From Phycisphaeraceae bacterium (GTDB lineage: Bacteria; Planctomycetota; Phycisphaerae; Phycisphaerales; SM1A02), in NCBI GenBank assembly GCA_019636735.1, contig JAHBWY010000002.1:62001-126000 (forward strand): 64,000 bases of DNA, written 5' to 3'. The notes beneath the pieces were generated by a model that was not told the DNA's origin, did no database searches, and worked only from the letters and a program-made list of their open reading frames with translations. The number at the start of each line of letters is the position of its first letter. Within the stretch, counting starts at the first letter, position 1. A program made the translations under genes and the position numbers. Shown one piece after another: positions 37,587 to 47,419 of this stretch.

Positions 37587-40181
37587 ATGAGCAAGCTCAG
37601 TATGGTCCGTTTCCTCCTTGGAGGTCTGGTTGGTTCGATCGCATTGACCATGGCCGGCGCGGCGGCATCGCCTCAGGGTGTGGAGACCACCGGCACTCCG
37701 GGATCCCCCGGTGCCACGACCACGATCGACGGGAAGCAGCTTCCACCGCCCGCGCCGCCGTTCGGTGGCGTGATCAAGGATGATGCGCTTCAGTCGACGC
37801 CATGGTGGCCGCCGCGCGTGGTGCCTCCCGAGGGTGCGCCGAACATCCTGTTGATTCTGACCGATGACTCGGGCTTCGGCGTGCCGAGCACCTTTGGCGG
37901 CGTGATCCCGACGCCGACCATGGACCGCATCGCCGCCAACGGACTGCGCTACAACCGCATCATGTCCACCTCGCTGTGCTCGCCGACGCGTGCCGCGCTC
38001 ATCACGGGGCGCAACCATCACTCGGTCGGCTTCGGAGTGATCTCCGAGCAGGCCACCGGGTTCCCCGGCTACGACAGCATCATCGGCGTGGACAATGCGA
38101 CCATCGGCCGCATTCTGCGCGACAATGGGTACGCGACCTCTTGGTTCGGCAAGAACCACAACACGCCGACCTATCAGGCCAGTCAGGTCGGGCCGTTCAC
38201 GCAGTGGCCGACCGGCATGGGCTTCGACTACTTCTATGGGTTCGTCGGCGGCGACGCGAATCAGTGGGGGCCGAACCTCTTCCGAAACACGACGCAGATC
38301 TATCCATGGATCGGCAAGGAGGGCACTCTGAAGATGGATCGCTCAGATCCAAAGGCGGAGATCTGGCCGGTCACCGGCAAGGAGCCTTCCTGGAACCTGA
38401 TCACCGCGATGGCCGACGATGCGATCGACTGGATGTACCGCATCCACCAGACCGATCCGCGCCAGCCGATCTTCATCCACTATTGCCCTGGCGCCACACA
38501 CGCGCCGCATCATCCGACGAAGGAGTGGGTGGACCGGATCAGCGCGATGCACCTGTTTGATGATGGCTACGAGAAGCTCCGAGAGCGCATCTTCGAGAAC
38601 CAGAAGAAGCTCGGCGTCATTCCGCCCGACCAGGAGCTGACGCCGTGGCCGAGCGAGATGCTCCAGCCGTGGGACACGCTCTCACCCGAGCAGAAGAAGC
38701 TCTACATTCGGCAGGTTGAGGTGTTCGCCGCCTATGTCGCCTACAGCGACTACGAGATTGGTCGTGTCATCCAGGCGTTCGAAGACCTGGGCAAGCTGGA
38801 CAACACACTGATCATCTACCAGAACGGCGACAACGGCACGAGCGCCGAGGGCGGTCCTGAAGGCACATTCAGCGAGGTCGCGTTCTTCAATGGCGTCCGA
38901 CCGCCGGTGGATGTGCAGATGAAGTACTACGACGCGTGGGGCACGGAGTTCACCTACAACCACATGTCCGCGGGGTGGTCGTGGGCATTCGACACCCCCT
39001 TCGATTGGTTCAAGCAGAACGCCAATCGGCTGGGCGGCATCAATCAGAGCATGGTGATCCAGTGGCCGGCGCGCATCAAGGACAAGGGCGGCCTGCGCGA
39101 GCAGTTCATGCATGTGATCGACCATGTGCCGACGATTCTCGAAGTGACGGGCATCGCCGCCCCGGAATTTGTTGATGGCATCAAGCAAAAGCCCATCGAG
39201 GGAACGAGCTATGCCTACACCTTCGACGCCGCCAACGCCAAGGCGCCGTCCCGCCACACGACGCAGTACTTCGAAATGATGGGTCAGTACGCCCTGTATC
39301 ACGACGGCTGGCTGCTCAGCACCAAGCCGGGCCGCGCGCCGTGGGATGCCTTCAGCCCAGCCAACCCGGACCCGCTCAACAACCAGGTCTTTCAGCTCTA
39401 TGACCTGTCCAAGAGCTGGAACCAATCGGACGACATCGCCGCACAACACCCTGACAAGGTCGCAGCGATGCGAAGGATGTTCGTCGAGGAGGCCAGGAAG
39501 CATCAGGTCTTCCCGCTCGACGCGTCGGTCGCCGCCCGGGTTGCGGCCCCGCGACCGAGCCTCACGGCCGGTCGGACCGAGCTGGTCTACACGCGGCCGA
39601 TGACCGGGACCCCTCAGGGCGATGCGCCGTTCCTGCTCAACACCTCGTACACCATCACCGCGGATATCACCGTGCCGGAAGGTGGCGCCGAGGGCATGAT
39701 CGCGACCTCCGGCGGGCGGTTCGCGGGCTGGGGCTTCTATCTGCTCAAGGGCAAGCCGGTGTTCTGCTGGAACCTGCTCAACCTCGAGTGGATCAAGTGG
39801 GAAGCTCCGGAAGCACTCGCGCCGGGGCGGCATACGCTTGTCTTTGACTTCGACTACAACGGACTTGGTCTCGGCACGCTGGCGTTCAACAACTTCTCCG
39901 GCGTGGGCCGGCCGGGCACGGGCACGCTGAGCGTGGATGGCAAGGTCGTCGCCACGAAGAAGATGGAGCGCACGCTCCCGATGATCCTGCAGTGGGACGA
40001 GAGCTTCGACATTGGCTCCGATACCATCACAGGGATCAACGACGCCGACTATCTGCCGCCGTTCCCGTTGACCGCCAGGCTCAACAAACTGACCATCGGG
40101 ATCGACCGGCCGCAGTTGTCGCCGGAGGCCATCAAGGAACTCGAGGATGGCATGAAGAAGCTGGAGATGGGTCGCGAATGA
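37587..40181 (+). CDS. Exported type I sulfatase (arylsulfatase family)
   Basis: This protein has 864 residues with a signal peptide (FLLGGLVGSIALTMAGAAA). The alkaline-phosphatase-fold sulfatase domain begins NILLILTDDSGFG (metal-binding Asp pair) and has the formylglycine site LCSPTRAALITGRN, the standard C-x-P-x-R signature. Further conserved parts are IGRILRDNGYATSWFGKNHN and NTLIIYQNGDNGTSAEGG. A C-terminal beta-sandwich (about 690-850) is common in the long arylsulfatases. It hydrolyses sulfate esters in the periplasm or outside; the substrate (for example sulfated polysaccharide) cannot be told. The FGE gene follows 37 bases later. An in-frame GTG at 37575 is an alternative start. Confidence 0.93.
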   Translation: MSKLSMVRFLLGGLVGSIALTMAGAAASPQGVETTGTPGSPGATTTIDGKQLPPPAPPFGGVIKDDALQSTPWWPPRVVPPEGAPNILLILTDDSGFGVPSTFGGVIPTPTMDRIAANGLRYNRIMSTSLCSPTRAALITGRNHHSVGFGVISEQATGFPGYDSIIGVDNATIGRILRDNGYATSWFGKNHNTPTYQASQVGPFTQWPTGMGFDYFYGFVGGDANQWGPNLFRNTTQIYPWIGKEGTLKMDRSDPKAEIWPVTGKEPSWNLITAMADDAIDWMYRIHQTDPRQPIFIHYCPGATHAPHHPTKEWVDRISAMHLFDDGYEKLRERIFENQKKLGVIPPDQELTPWPSEMLQPWDTLSPEQKKLYIRQVEVFAAYVAYSDYEIGRVIQAFEDLGKLDNTLIIYQNGDNGTSAEGGPEGTFSEVAFFNGVRPPVDVQMKYYDAWGTEFTYNHMSAGWSWAFDTPFDWFKQNANRLGGINQSMVIQWPARIKDKGGLREQFMHVIDHVPTILEVTGIAAPEFVDGIKQKPIEGTSYAYTFDAANAKAPSRHTTQYFEMMGQYALYHDGWLLSTKPGRAPWDAFSPANPDPLNNQVFQLYDLSKSWNQSDDIAAQHPDKVAAMRRMFVEEARKHQVFPLDASVAARVAAPRPSLTAGRTELVYTRPMTGTPQGDAPFLLNTSYTITADITVPEGGAEGMIATSGGRFAGWGFYLLKGKPVFCWNLLNLEWIKWEAPEALAPGRHTLVFDFDYNGLGLGTLAFNNFSGVGRPGTGTLSVDGKVVATKKMERTLPMILQWDESFDIGSDTITGINDADYLPPFPLTARLNKLTIGIDRPQLSPEAIKELEDGMKKLEMGRE

Positions 40182-40218
40182 CGCCCCCTGGCGCGCGAGT
40201 CACGAATGTGAGGGGCGC

Positions 40219-41370
40219 TTGAGCGCACTCGCTGTTGCATGGGCCGCGCTTGCGCTCGCCGCCGGCGCGCTGAGCGCGACCGTGGATCCGCAGCCACAGG
40301 TGCCGCCGCCTGCGTCCGCGCCACCTGACGCTCCGTCGCCCACCACCGCACCCGCCGGAGCGCCGAAGGGCATGGTGTGGATTCCCGGCAGGGAGTTCAC
40401 AATGGGCTCCGATGATCCGAAGGCGTATCCGCAGGAGCGCCCGGCGCATCGAGTGCGCGTCGACGGCTTCTGGATGGATGTCACCGAGGTCACCAATCGG
40501 CAGTTCAAGGAGTTCGTCGATGCAACGGGCTATGTGACGATGGCCGAGACGGTGCCCGACTGGGAGCAGTTGAAGCAGCAGCTCCCGCCGGGCACTCCCA
40601 AGCCGCCGGCGGAGATGCTCGTCGCAGGCTCAGTGGTCTTCCGCCCGCCCGCCGCGGTGCGCAATCTCGACGATGTCTCCCAGTGGTGGGCGTGGGTGCC
40701 GGGCGCCAACTGGCGGCATCCCGAGGGGCCGGGGAGCGATCTCGAAGGTCGCTGGGATCATCCCGTCGTTCATGTCGCGTGGCCCGATGCGGAGGCCTAC
40801 GCCAGGTGGGCCGGCAAGCGCTTACCCACGGAGGCCGAGTGGGAGTTCGCCGCTCGAGGCGGGCTCGAAGGGAAGGAGTTTGCGTGGGGCGACGAGGCCG
40901 TGCCCGGTGGCACGCACATGGCGAACATCTGGCAGGGGCGCTTCCCGACGCAGAACTCCAAGGCCGACGGCTTTGACGGTACGGCACCGGTGCGCAGCTT
41001 CCCGCCGAACGGCTATGGCCTCTACGAGATGACCGGCAATGTCTGGGAGTGGTGCGCGGATTGGTACGACTTCGCCGCGCATGGCGCCTCCGCAGCTCAG
41101 GGTGTCTGCCACGATCCGCGGGGACCGCAACAGCCCAGTGATCCGACTCGGCCCTTCACCAAGCAGCGCGTCATCAAGGGCGGCTCGTTCCTTTGCGCTG
41201 ACAACTACTGCCGCAACTACCGACCGAGTGCGCGTCGCGGCGAGGATTGGGACACGGGCACCTCCCACATCGGCTTCCGCTGTGTGCGCTCGGGCCCGGC
41301 CGTGGCCCCGCCGGAAGAGGCTCCGCCCGTTCAGACGCCACCCGACGCACCCTCTCCGGCTCGGGATTGA
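40219..41370 (+). CDS. Formylglycine-generating enzyme (SUMF1/FGE)
   Basis: This is a 383-residue exported protein with a short signal and a proline-rich linker. The FGE-sulfatase domain starts GMVWIPGREFTMGSDDP and includes PVVHVAWPDAEAYARWAGKRLPTEAEWEFAARG and GNVWEWCADWYD. The two catalytic cysteines are present in GGSFLCADNYCRNYRPSARRG, spaced as in true FGE, so it should be active rather than one of the many cysteine-less FGE-fold proteins. It converts the sulfatase Cys to formylglycine. The start is TTG 40219 with GAGGGG a few bases upstream; no ATG fits the frame before residue 51. Gene order strongly implies that the sulfatase next to it is its substrate. Confidence 0.9.
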   Translation: MSALAVAWAALALAAGALSATVDPQPQVPPPASAPPDAPSPTTAPAGAPKGMVWIPGREFTMGSDDPKAYPQERPAHRVRVDGFWMDVTEVTNRQFKEFVDATGYVTMAETVPDWEQLKQQLPPGTPKPPAEMLVAGSVVFRPPAAVRNLDDVSQWWAWVPGANWRHPEGPGSDLEGRWDHPVVHVAWPDAEAYARWAGKRLPTEAEWEFAARGGLEGKEFAWGDEAVPGGTHMANIWQGRFPTQNSKADGFDGTAPVRSFPPNGYGLYEMTGNVWEWCADWYDFAAHGASAAQGVCHDPRGPQQPSDPTRPFTKQRVIKGGSFLCADNYCRNYRPSARRGEDWDTGTSHIGFRCVRSGPAVAPPEEAPPVQTPPDAPSPARD

Positions 41371-41443
41371 ACGCGGCGAGCGCGCTCAACATGTCGGCCT
41401 GTCGAGGCGCCGCTCGCCGTACCGTCTGCGGCACCTTGAGACC

Positions 41444-41462
41444 GGCCGATCTTCAATCGGCC
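41444..41462. promoter_or_regulatory. Inverted repeat GGCCGAT-CTTCA-ATCGGCC
   Basis: Seven-base arms directly upstream of the TAGACT element of the channel gene. It may terminate the FGE transcript or act as an operator. Confidence 0.4.
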
Positions 41463-41465
41463 ACT

Positions 41466-41471
41466 TAGACT
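41466..41471 (+). promoter_or_regulatory. -10 element TAGACT, leaderless type
   Basis: It lies 8 nt before ATG 41480, with no Shine-Dalgarno site. Confidence 0.5.
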
Positions 41472-41479
41472 CCTGCCAC

Positions 41480-42223
41480 ATGGCACCACGCGACAGTGCC
41501 GGATTCGGCACGCTCGGCAAACATGCGGCCCGAGCTACGAGGCCACTCCACTGGCTGCGCAATCGATCGCTTCCGGTGCTTGTCGCAGTGGTCGGCCTGC
41601 TGGCGACTTATCCCATCTTCGACACGCCGGGACAGCCGACGCCCATCTCGGCCATGGTGCTCTTCGGTGCAGTTCCACTCTTCGGCGTCTTTATGCTCTC
41701 GCCGAGACGGTGGGTGATCATTCCCATCATTCTGGCGCTTGCAGCGCATCTCTCGGTGACGGCCTTCTACGGTGCGCACCTCGAGCTCGCGCTGGCTAAC
41801 TGGCCCGGCGTCCTCGTCCTGATCTTCTACATCGCGGCCACGGTGGTCATCGCCAAGGAAGTGTTCTTCGGGCAATCACTGATTGATGATCGCGTGTACG
41901 GCGGTGTGGCCGTGTACCTGTTGATCGGGGTGATCTTCGCCATTCTGCACCACCGCCTTGGAGTGGAGAATCCCGCGGCGTATCGCGTCGCCGATGGAAC
42001 GGCCCGGGCGCCCGACATGAACTGGGCGGACTATCTCTACTTCAGCTTCGTCTGCCTGACCACAGTGGGCTTTGGCGACATCACGCCCGCTGGAGTGTGG
42101 GCAAGAAATCTCGCCGTGGTGGAAGCGGCCGTCGGCATGCTCTATCCCGCCGTGCTTCTTGCCCGACTCGTCAATCGCGACAGTTCGCCACGACGCGCGG
42201 CCTCCGATGGCGGATCACACTAA
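41480..42223 (+). CDS. Potassium-channel-like membrane protein
   Basis: This protein has 247 residues and about five or six membrane helices. The pore loop and selectivity filter read YLYFSFVCLTTVGFGDITPAG, with TVGFGD as in K+ channels, followed by the inner helix (VVEAAVGMLYPAVLLARLV). No voltage-sensor arginine ladder and no cytoplasmic RCK/TrkA-N domain is present, so gating is unclear. It belongs to the two-pore-helix ion channel family common in bacteria. The start is ATG 41480, supported by TAGACT at the leaderless distance. It is not obviously linked to its neighbours. Confidence 0.88.
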   Translation: MAPRDSAGFGTLGKHAARATRPLHWLRNRSLPVLVAVVGLLATYPIFDTPGQPTPISAMVLFGAVPLFGVFMLSPRRWVIIPIILALAAHLSVTAFYGAHLELALANWPGVLVLIFYIAATVVIAKEVFFGQSLIDDRVYGGVAVYLLIGVIFAILHHRLGVENPAAYRVADGTARAPDMNWADYLYFSFVCLTTVGFGDITPAGVWARNLAVVEAAVGMLYPAVLLARLVNRDSSPRRAASDGGSH

Positions 42224-42371
42224 GAGCCCGAAACAGAAGCAGCGCCGCGCTCACCTCGTCACGGCATGGCCGCCGTGCGTCGATGCGTGATCGGGCGATG
42301 CTCCAAAGCCGAACATCGCACCCGCCTCGCGAGGCGAAATGCACGAGCGCACTCGGCCCTGTGGCTGCGAG

Positions 42372-43046
42372 TCAGTCGTTGAACCCGGCGACATACCCGG
42401 CGTTGGCGTACGCCGTGTTCACGGCCATCGGCGTCGCACCGAAGGCACCAGATCCGCCGAAGTATCCACCAGGGCCTCCGAAGTAGTTGCCGTAAGCGCC
42501 GTATCCGGAGAAGCCCGTGTAGGTGTGCGACCCGACAAAGGGTTGATTGACCTCACCAGCCGCCGATCCGAGAGGGCCGGGATCGCCGGGGCCGTACCCG
42601 GGCATGTACTGACTCGCGGTGTTGGCGCTCGGCAGATTCGCCGGATTGACGAAGGTGGTCGGTGCATAGCCCGCCATGGGAGCCTGACCTTGGACACCGT
42701 GATAGTGCGTGTGAAAGTGAATTCCTCCGCTTGCCGCGGCAGCCTGCAACGCGGTGGGATCGATCGCGCCGCCCGGATTGTTGAAGCCCGTCCCAGTCGG
42801 AGCCTGCCCAGCGCCTGCCTGCGGTGGCGGGCCCTTGAATGACGAATCCGAGCCGGAATCGGTCACCTTCGGAGGCCCTGCAAAGGATGACTCCGTGCCC
42901 GGCTTGTCATCATCGCCTCCCGATCGCTGCTGAGCGCCGCTGAGCAAAGTGATGCCGCAGACCAGCGCAGCGCCAGCAAGAAACGGCACAACGGGAGAAG
43001 CGAGTCGTCGCAAGGCGCACGCGGTGTCGGGCTTCAGAGTGGACAT
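42372..43046 (-). CDS. Small exported Gly/Pro/Asn-rich protein, unknown role
   Basis: This protein has 224 residues. A hydrophobic segment at about 20-40 (PVVPFLAGAALVCGITLLSG) is a signal or anchor. The mature part is low-complexity: GDDDKPGTESSFAGPP repeats, an HFHTHYHGVQGQ stretch, and a C-terminal Gly/Tyr segment (GFSGYGAYGNYFGGPGGYFGG). It lacks recognisable domains and may be a structural or surface protein. The start ATG 43046 is preferred over 43136 because the signal then lies normally near the N-terminus. It is divergent from transketolase. The low complexity means even the coding call rests on frame length and the signal. Confidence 0.55.
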   Translation of the reverse strand: MSTLKPDTACALRRLASPVVPFLAGAALVCGITLLSGAQQRSGGDDDKPGTESSFAGPPKVTDSGSDSSFKGPPPQAGAGQAPTGTGFNNPGGAIDPTALQAAAASGGIHFHTHYHGVQGQAPMAGYAPTTFVNPANLPSANTASQYMPGYGPGDPGPLGSAAGEVNQPFVGSHTYTGFSGYGAYGNYFGGPGGYFGGSGAFGATPMAVNTAYANAGYVAGFND

Positions 43047-43203
43047 TGTGGGTTCCTTGATCGGGTCGTGATCTGGATTCCGGATCGGTCCGGGGCTCGC
43101 TCGCAGAGCCGAGTTCGAGCGCCGACAGGTGTTCATCGGACGGCTTGCGTCGTGGCCGTGAACACGCCTGACGGCGAGACGATTCTATCTCCGCCGCGCA
43201 GGG

Positions 43204-43209
43204 TAGCAT
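43204..43209 (+). promoter_or_regulatory. -10 element TAGCAT upstream of transketolase
   Basis: It lies 9 nt before GTG 43219. The same TAGCAT precedes genes at 48547 and 63978. Confidence 0.5.
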
Positions 43210-43218
43210 GGGTTCTCC

Positions 43219-45345
43219 GTGGCTACTCCAACACCAAGCTCGGCGCCCACCCGTTCCCAGTCGCCGGTTGCAGGCACGCCCTCGGATGTGCCGGCCATCG
43301 ATGCGCTCGCCATCAACACCATCCGGACGCTCTCGATGGACGCGGTGCAGGCCGCGGACTCCGGGCACCCGGGCACGCCCATGGCGCTGGCACCTGTTGC
43401 CTATGCGCTTTGGCAAAGGGTGCTTCGTTTCGATCCGCTGGCGCCGCGCTGGCCCGACCGCGATCGCTTCGTGCTCTCGAACGGGCACGCCTCGATGCTC
43501 CTCTACTCGGTGCTCCACCTCGCCGGCGTACGCCAGCTTCCGCCCGCCAGCGACAGCCTCGCAGTCTCGATGGATGACATCCGCGCGTTCCGGCAATTGG
43601 GCAGCAAGTGTCCCGGTCATCCTGAGCATGGCCACACGGCGGGCGTCGAGACGACGACGGGGCCGCTCGGCCAGGGGATCGCGAACAGCGTCGGCATGGC
43701 GCTCGCCGCTCGCTGGCTCGCCAGTCGCTACAACCGACCCGGCTTCGAGCTCTTCACCTTTCGAACATGGGCGATCTGCGGCGACGGGTGCCTCATGGAA
43801 GGCATCTCGAGCGAAGCGGCGTCGCTCGCCGGTCATCTGAAGCTCTCGAACCTCTGCTGGATCTACGACAACAATCACATCACCATCGAAGGACGAACCG
43901 ACCTTGCGTACTCCGATGATGTCGCCACGCGATTCCTTGGATATGGATGGAACACCCTCCGCGTTGGCGATGCGAACGATCTCGATCGGCTTGAGCGCGC
44001 GTTCGACGAGGCGAAGCGCACGACCGACCGACCCACGCTCATCATCGTGGACAGTCACATCGGCTGGGGGGCGCCCACGCGACAGGACACGAGTGCGGCG
44101 CACGGTGAGCCACTCGGCGAGGAGGAGATCCGCGGCGCGAAGCGCTTCTACGGCTGGCCGGAGGATGCCCACTTCCTCGTGCCCGAAGGAGTGCGCGAGC
44201 GTTTCGCCGATGGAGTCGGGCGACGCGGAGCCGAGGCGAGGAAGGTGTGGGAGTCACTTCGCGCCGCCTACGCGAAGCAGTTCCCGAAAGAGGCTGCCGA
44301 ACTCGATGCGATCGAGTCGGGTGCGCTTCCTGCGGGTTGGGAGTCGGCGCTGCCGACCTTCCCGGCCGATGCCAAAGGCGTGGCGTCGCGCGTCTCCAGC
44401 GGCAAGGTGCTGAACGCCATCGCGGAGCGCGTGCCGTGGCTGCTGGGTGGAGCGGCGGACCTCGCGCCGAGCACGAAGACGCGTCTTGAGTTCAATGGCG
44501 CGGGGAACTTCCTGCCAGATTCGATCGGTCGCAACATGCACTTCGGTGTGCGAGAGCATGCGATGGGTGCCATCGCGAATGGCCTGGCCCTCTGCGGACT
44601 TCGCCCCTTTGCGAGCGGGTTTCTCATCTTCACCGATTACATGCGCGGCTCGATGCGCCTGAGTGCCTTGATGGAGCTGCCCGTCCTTTACATCTTCACC
44701 CACGATTCGATCGGTCTTGGTGAAGATGGCCCGACGCATCAGCCCATCGAGCAACTCGCGAGCCTTCGCGCGATGCCGGGAGTCCAGCTTCTGCGACCTG
44801 CCGATGCGAACGAGGTCGTCGCCTGCTGGCACATCGCGATGGAGACGCGGCACGAGCCTTCGATCTTCGCGCTGTCGCGGCAGAACCTGCCGACCTTCGA
44901 CCGAACGAAGATGGCGTCGGCCGATGGCTGTGCCCGGGGGGCGTATGTGCTGCTCGACCCGCCCGAGGGCGCCCCGGAGGTGATTCTGATCGGCACCGGC
45001 AGCGAAGTCTCGCTGTGCGTGGCGGCCGCGGAATTGCTCGGTCGCTCGGGGGTCCGAAGCCGTGTGGTGAGCATGCCATGCTGGCAACTCTTCGAACGAC
45101 AGGAGCGATCCTATCGCGATTCGGTGCTGCCACCGGCGATCCGCGCTCGCGTCGCGGTCGAGCAGGCGAGCGTCTTCGGCTGGGAACGCTATGTCGGTCT
45201 CGAAGGCGAAGTGGTCGGCATGACGACCTTCGGCGCTTCGGCGCCGATCAAGCAGTTGCAGAAGAAGTTCGGCTTCGAGCCAGAGCATGTGGCGGAAGTC
45301 GCTCAGCGCGTCCTCAAGGCGACCCGATCGGGAGCAGCGCGATGA
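43219..45345 (+). CDS. tkt: Transketolase
   Basis: This is a 708-residue thiamine-diphosphate enzyme of the pentose phosphate pathway and Calvin-type interconversions. Conserved segments are [51 protein letters not shown], the ThDP motif [19 protein letters not shown]...[21 protein letters not shown] (catalytic Glu), [20 protein letters not shown] and the C-terminal domain [10 protein letters not shown]. It is complete. The start is GTG 43219 after TAGCAT. Its stop overlaps the rpiB start by four bases (ATGA), so both pentose enzymes are co-expressed. Confidence 0.96.
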   Translation: MATPTPSSAPTRSQSPVAGTPSDVPAIDALAINTIRTLSMDAVQAADSGHPGTPMALAPVAYALWQRVLRFDPLAPRWPDRDRFVLSNGHASMLLYSVLHLAGVRQLPPASDSLAVSMDDIRAFRQLGSKCPGHPEHGHTAGVETTTGPLGQGIANSVGMALAARWLASRYNRPGFELFTFRTWAICGDGCLMEGISSEAASLAGHLKLSNLCWIYDNNHITIEGRTDLAYSDDVATRFLGYGWNTLRVGDANDLDRLERAFDEAKRTTDRPTLIIVDSHIGWGAPTRQDTSAAHGEPLGEEEIRGAKRFYGWPEDAHFLVPEGVRERFADGVGRRGAEARKVWESLRAAYAKQFPKEAAELDAIESGALPAGWESALPTFPADAKGVASRVSSGKVLNAIAERVPWLLGGAADLAPSTKTRLEFNGAGNFLPDSIGRNMHFGVREHAMGAIANGLALCGLRPFASGFLIFTDYMRGSMRLSALMELPVLYIFTHDSIGLGEDGPTHQPIEQLASLRAMPGVQLLRPADANEVVACWHIAMETRHEPSIFALSRQNLPTFDRTKMASADGCARGAYVLLDPPEGAPEVILIGTGSEVSLCVAAAELLGRSGVRSRVVSMPCWQLFERQERSYRDSVLPPAIRARVAVEQASVFGWERYVGLEGEVVGMTTFGASAPIKQLQKKFGFEPEHVAEVAQRVLKATRSGAAR

Positions 45346-45902
45346 GCGGGGCGGGCTCGACCAGCGCGGCGTCCGGTGCGAGTGGAGGGAGTGGTGCGGC
45401 GACGCCCCTGAGGCTGGTGATCGGCAGCGATCATGCCGGCTTCGACCTGAAGGAGCTGCTGGTTCCCTTCATCCGATCACTCGGTCATCATCTGGTCGAT
45501 GTGGGGACGCACTCGCGCGACTCGGTCGACTACCCCGACTTTGCGGAGAAGGTGGCCGTCGAGATTCTTGCGGGGCGCGCGGATCGGGGCATTCTGCTTT
45601 GCGGCTCCGGAGTCGGGGCCAGTGTCGCTGCGAACAAGATCCCGGGCATCCGCGCGGGAAACTGCGAGGACTACTACTCCGCCCACCAGGGAGTCGAGCA
45701 TGATGACATGAATGTGCTCGTTCTTGGCGGGCGCATCGTGGGAAGCGCCCTGGCGCAGGACATGGTCCGCGCGTATCTCGGCGCCGTGTTCACCGCGGAA
45801 GAGCGCCATGTGCGGCGCCTCCGCAAGGTTGATCTTCTCGAACGATCGTCGGCGCGGTTCGAGCAGCTTCGAGCCGGGGTCGCCCGAAGTTCGTCGGTGT
45901 AA
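45342..45902 (+). CDS. rpiB: Ribose-5-phosphate isomerase B
   Basis: This protein has 186 residues; about 30 Gly/Ser-rich residues precede the domain. [51 protein letters not shown] and [11 protein letters not shown] identify the RpiB/LacAB sugar isomerase family, with the catalytic Cys in CGSGVG. It interconverts ribose- and ribulose-5-phosphate, feeding transketolase encoded just upstream with a four-base overlap. The C-terminus is slightly longer than in E. coli RpiB. The more upstream start of the frame would run through the transketolase gene and is rejected. Confidence 0.94.
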   Translation: MSGAGSTSAASGASGGSGAATPLRLVIGSDHAGFDLKELLVPFIRSLGHHLVDVGTHSRDSVDYPDFAEKVAVEILAGRADRGILLCGSGVGASVAANKIPGIRAGNCEDYYSAHQGVEHDDMNVLVLGGRIVGSALAQDMVRAYLGAVFTAEERHVRRLRKVDLLERSSARFEQLRAGVARSSSV

Positions 45903-45946
45903 TCATTCAAGCATGCGCCGCATGGCGCAAGAACAGGAGTTCACTC

Positions 45947-46840
45947 ATGTCGGTTCATTCTCTCGTGCCCGTTCGTCGTTTCTCGAACTCCAAGAGGGTT
46001 CTCGCTGTTGCGGCGCTGCTTCTCGGTGGCGCGGCGATCGCGGCGCAATCCTCCGTCGGAGAGCAGGATTGGTCGACCTTGCCTCCTCCATTCGACACAG
46101 TCGAAGCGGCGATCCGTGCGGCGCCGGTGTCGATGGCGGATGCAATGACCAAGGCCGCCGCCCTGGGCACGATCGTGCAGGCTCGCACGCTCGTCGAGGA
46201 TGGCGAGGTGATTCATGAGTTCGTCTGCATGAACGATGGTCTGCCGCGCCGAGCCACCGTCCATGGGTCGACCGGCGAGCTGACCGTGGCCCAACTGGCA
46301 ATTGCGGATGCCGTGGCCGCCGCTTTGCGCGACACGCCCGGCGTGGTGCGCACCGTCGAGGGCGACCTGCTTGCCGAGCCTCCCGCCTTCCGTGTGCAGA
46401 TCCTCAAGGATGCGATGTTGCACGAGCTGCTGGTCAACGCCGTGACAGGCCAGATCATCGAGCGGAGCACGCGCAGCCGACTGCCGGGAGTGGAGACCAA
46501 CGGCACCATCGTGACCACGCCGAGCGGACTTCAGTACATCGATATCGTCGAGGGCACGGGCCCCACGCCGCGCTCGCCCTCGTCGCGCGTCACCGTGCAC
46601 TACAGCGGATACCTCGTGAACGGACGCAAGTTCGATAGTTCGGTCGATCGCGGGCAGCCCGCGGACTTCGCGCTCAACCAGGTGATTGCCGGGTGGGGCG
46701 AAGGAGTCGGCAGCATGAAGGTCGGCGGCAAGCGCAAGCTGATCGTGCCTTGGAACCTCGCATACGGCGAGCGCGGCGGAGGACCGATTCCGCCGAAGGC
46801 GACGCTCATCTTCGATGTTGAACTTCTGAAGGCGGATTGA
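45947..46840 (+). CDS. Exported FKBP-type peptidyl-prolyl isomerase
   Basis: This protein has 297 residues. An N-terminal signal ([17 protein letters not shown]) indicates export to the periplasm. A middle region (about 60-180) resembles PepSY-type repeats ([14 protein letters not shown]). The FKBP domain fills about 190-297: [58 protein letters not shown] and the end [14 protein letters not shown]. All main active-site aromatics are in place. It helps fold exported proteins. AGGAG precedes ATG 45947. The PepSY-FKBP combination is unusual; the lone gene sits between rpiB and a small lipoprotein. Confidence 0.9.
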   Translation: MSVHSLVPVRRFSNSKRVLAVAALLLGGAAIAAQSSVGEQDWSTLPPPFDTVEAAIRAAPVSMADAMTKAAALGTIVQARTLVEDGEVIHEFVCMNDGLPRRATVHGSTGELTVAQLAIADAVAAALRDTPGVVRTVEGDLLAEPPAFRVQILKDAMLHELLVNAVTGQIIERSTRSRLPGVETNGTIVTTPSGLQYIDIVEGTGPTPRSPSSRVTVHYSGYLVNGRKFDSSVDRGQPADFALNQVIAGWGEGVGSMKVGGKRKLIVPWNLAYGERGGGPIPPKATLIFDVELLKAD

Positions 46841-47005
46841 TCGAGGTCGACCGTGGCACCGCTCGAGTCAAAGTCGATTCGGGCGGCGCCGCGGTGGCCC
46901 GAGTCGCGTGCACACGCGGTCGAGCGCGAGATCGATGGGGAACCCCGCGTTGCGGCGCCAAGGGCCTTTGCCAGGACACGCGAGCGCACCTTGTGGCTAC
47001 GGCGC

Positions 47006-47011
47006 TACAAT
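47006..47011 (+). promoter_or_regulatory. -10 element TACAAT, leaderless type
   Basis: It lies 6 nt (GCCCGC) before ATG 47018. Spacer and distance are identical to the element at 16982. Confidence 0.6.
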
Positions 47012-47017
47012 GCCCGC

Positions 47018-47320
47018 ATGAAGACACACCGTTCCATCGGATGGCGATCGCTCCCGGCGTCGCTCCTTGTGGCGGTTGCGGGCGCGCTGCTTGGGGCTGC
47101 GGGGTGTGAGGAGACTCACCCCACGGCGCAGCAACCGCCCAACGGGGCGCACCCGAACGCGGCGCCGGTCGCGAGCGGATCGACCGAGAAGAACCCGATC
47201 AGCGGCAATCGCAAGAGCACGCTCGGCAAGGCGTACGATGTCGCTGAGAACCTCGTGGATGAGAAGATTCCCGAGTACAACCGGCGAATCGAGGAACAAC
47301 TCAATCCAGGGAAGAAGTGA
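47018..47320 (+). CDS. Small lipoprotein
   Basis: This protein has 100 residues. Its signal (SLLVAVAGALLGAAGC) has lipobox Cys at about 30, followed by a disordered Pro/Asn-rich stretch and a helical end (YDVAENLVDEKIPEYNRRIEEQ). A TACAAT element 6 nt upstream supports the ATG. It converges with the aminopeptidase gene. No family is recognised. Confidence 0.65.
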   Translation: MKTHRSIGWRSLPASLLVAVAGALLGAAGCEETHPTAQQPPNGAHPNAAPVASGSTEKNPISGNRKSTLGKAYDVAENLVDEKIPEYNRRIEEQLNPGKK

Positions 47321-47419
47321 CTCCCGCGAGGGCGGTGAGCGGTGATGCCGCGTCGGTGATTCGCGGAATGTGACTTCGCCGCGCTGGTGAGTTGCCGGTG
47401 AAGTCGCGCTCGGTCCGTG

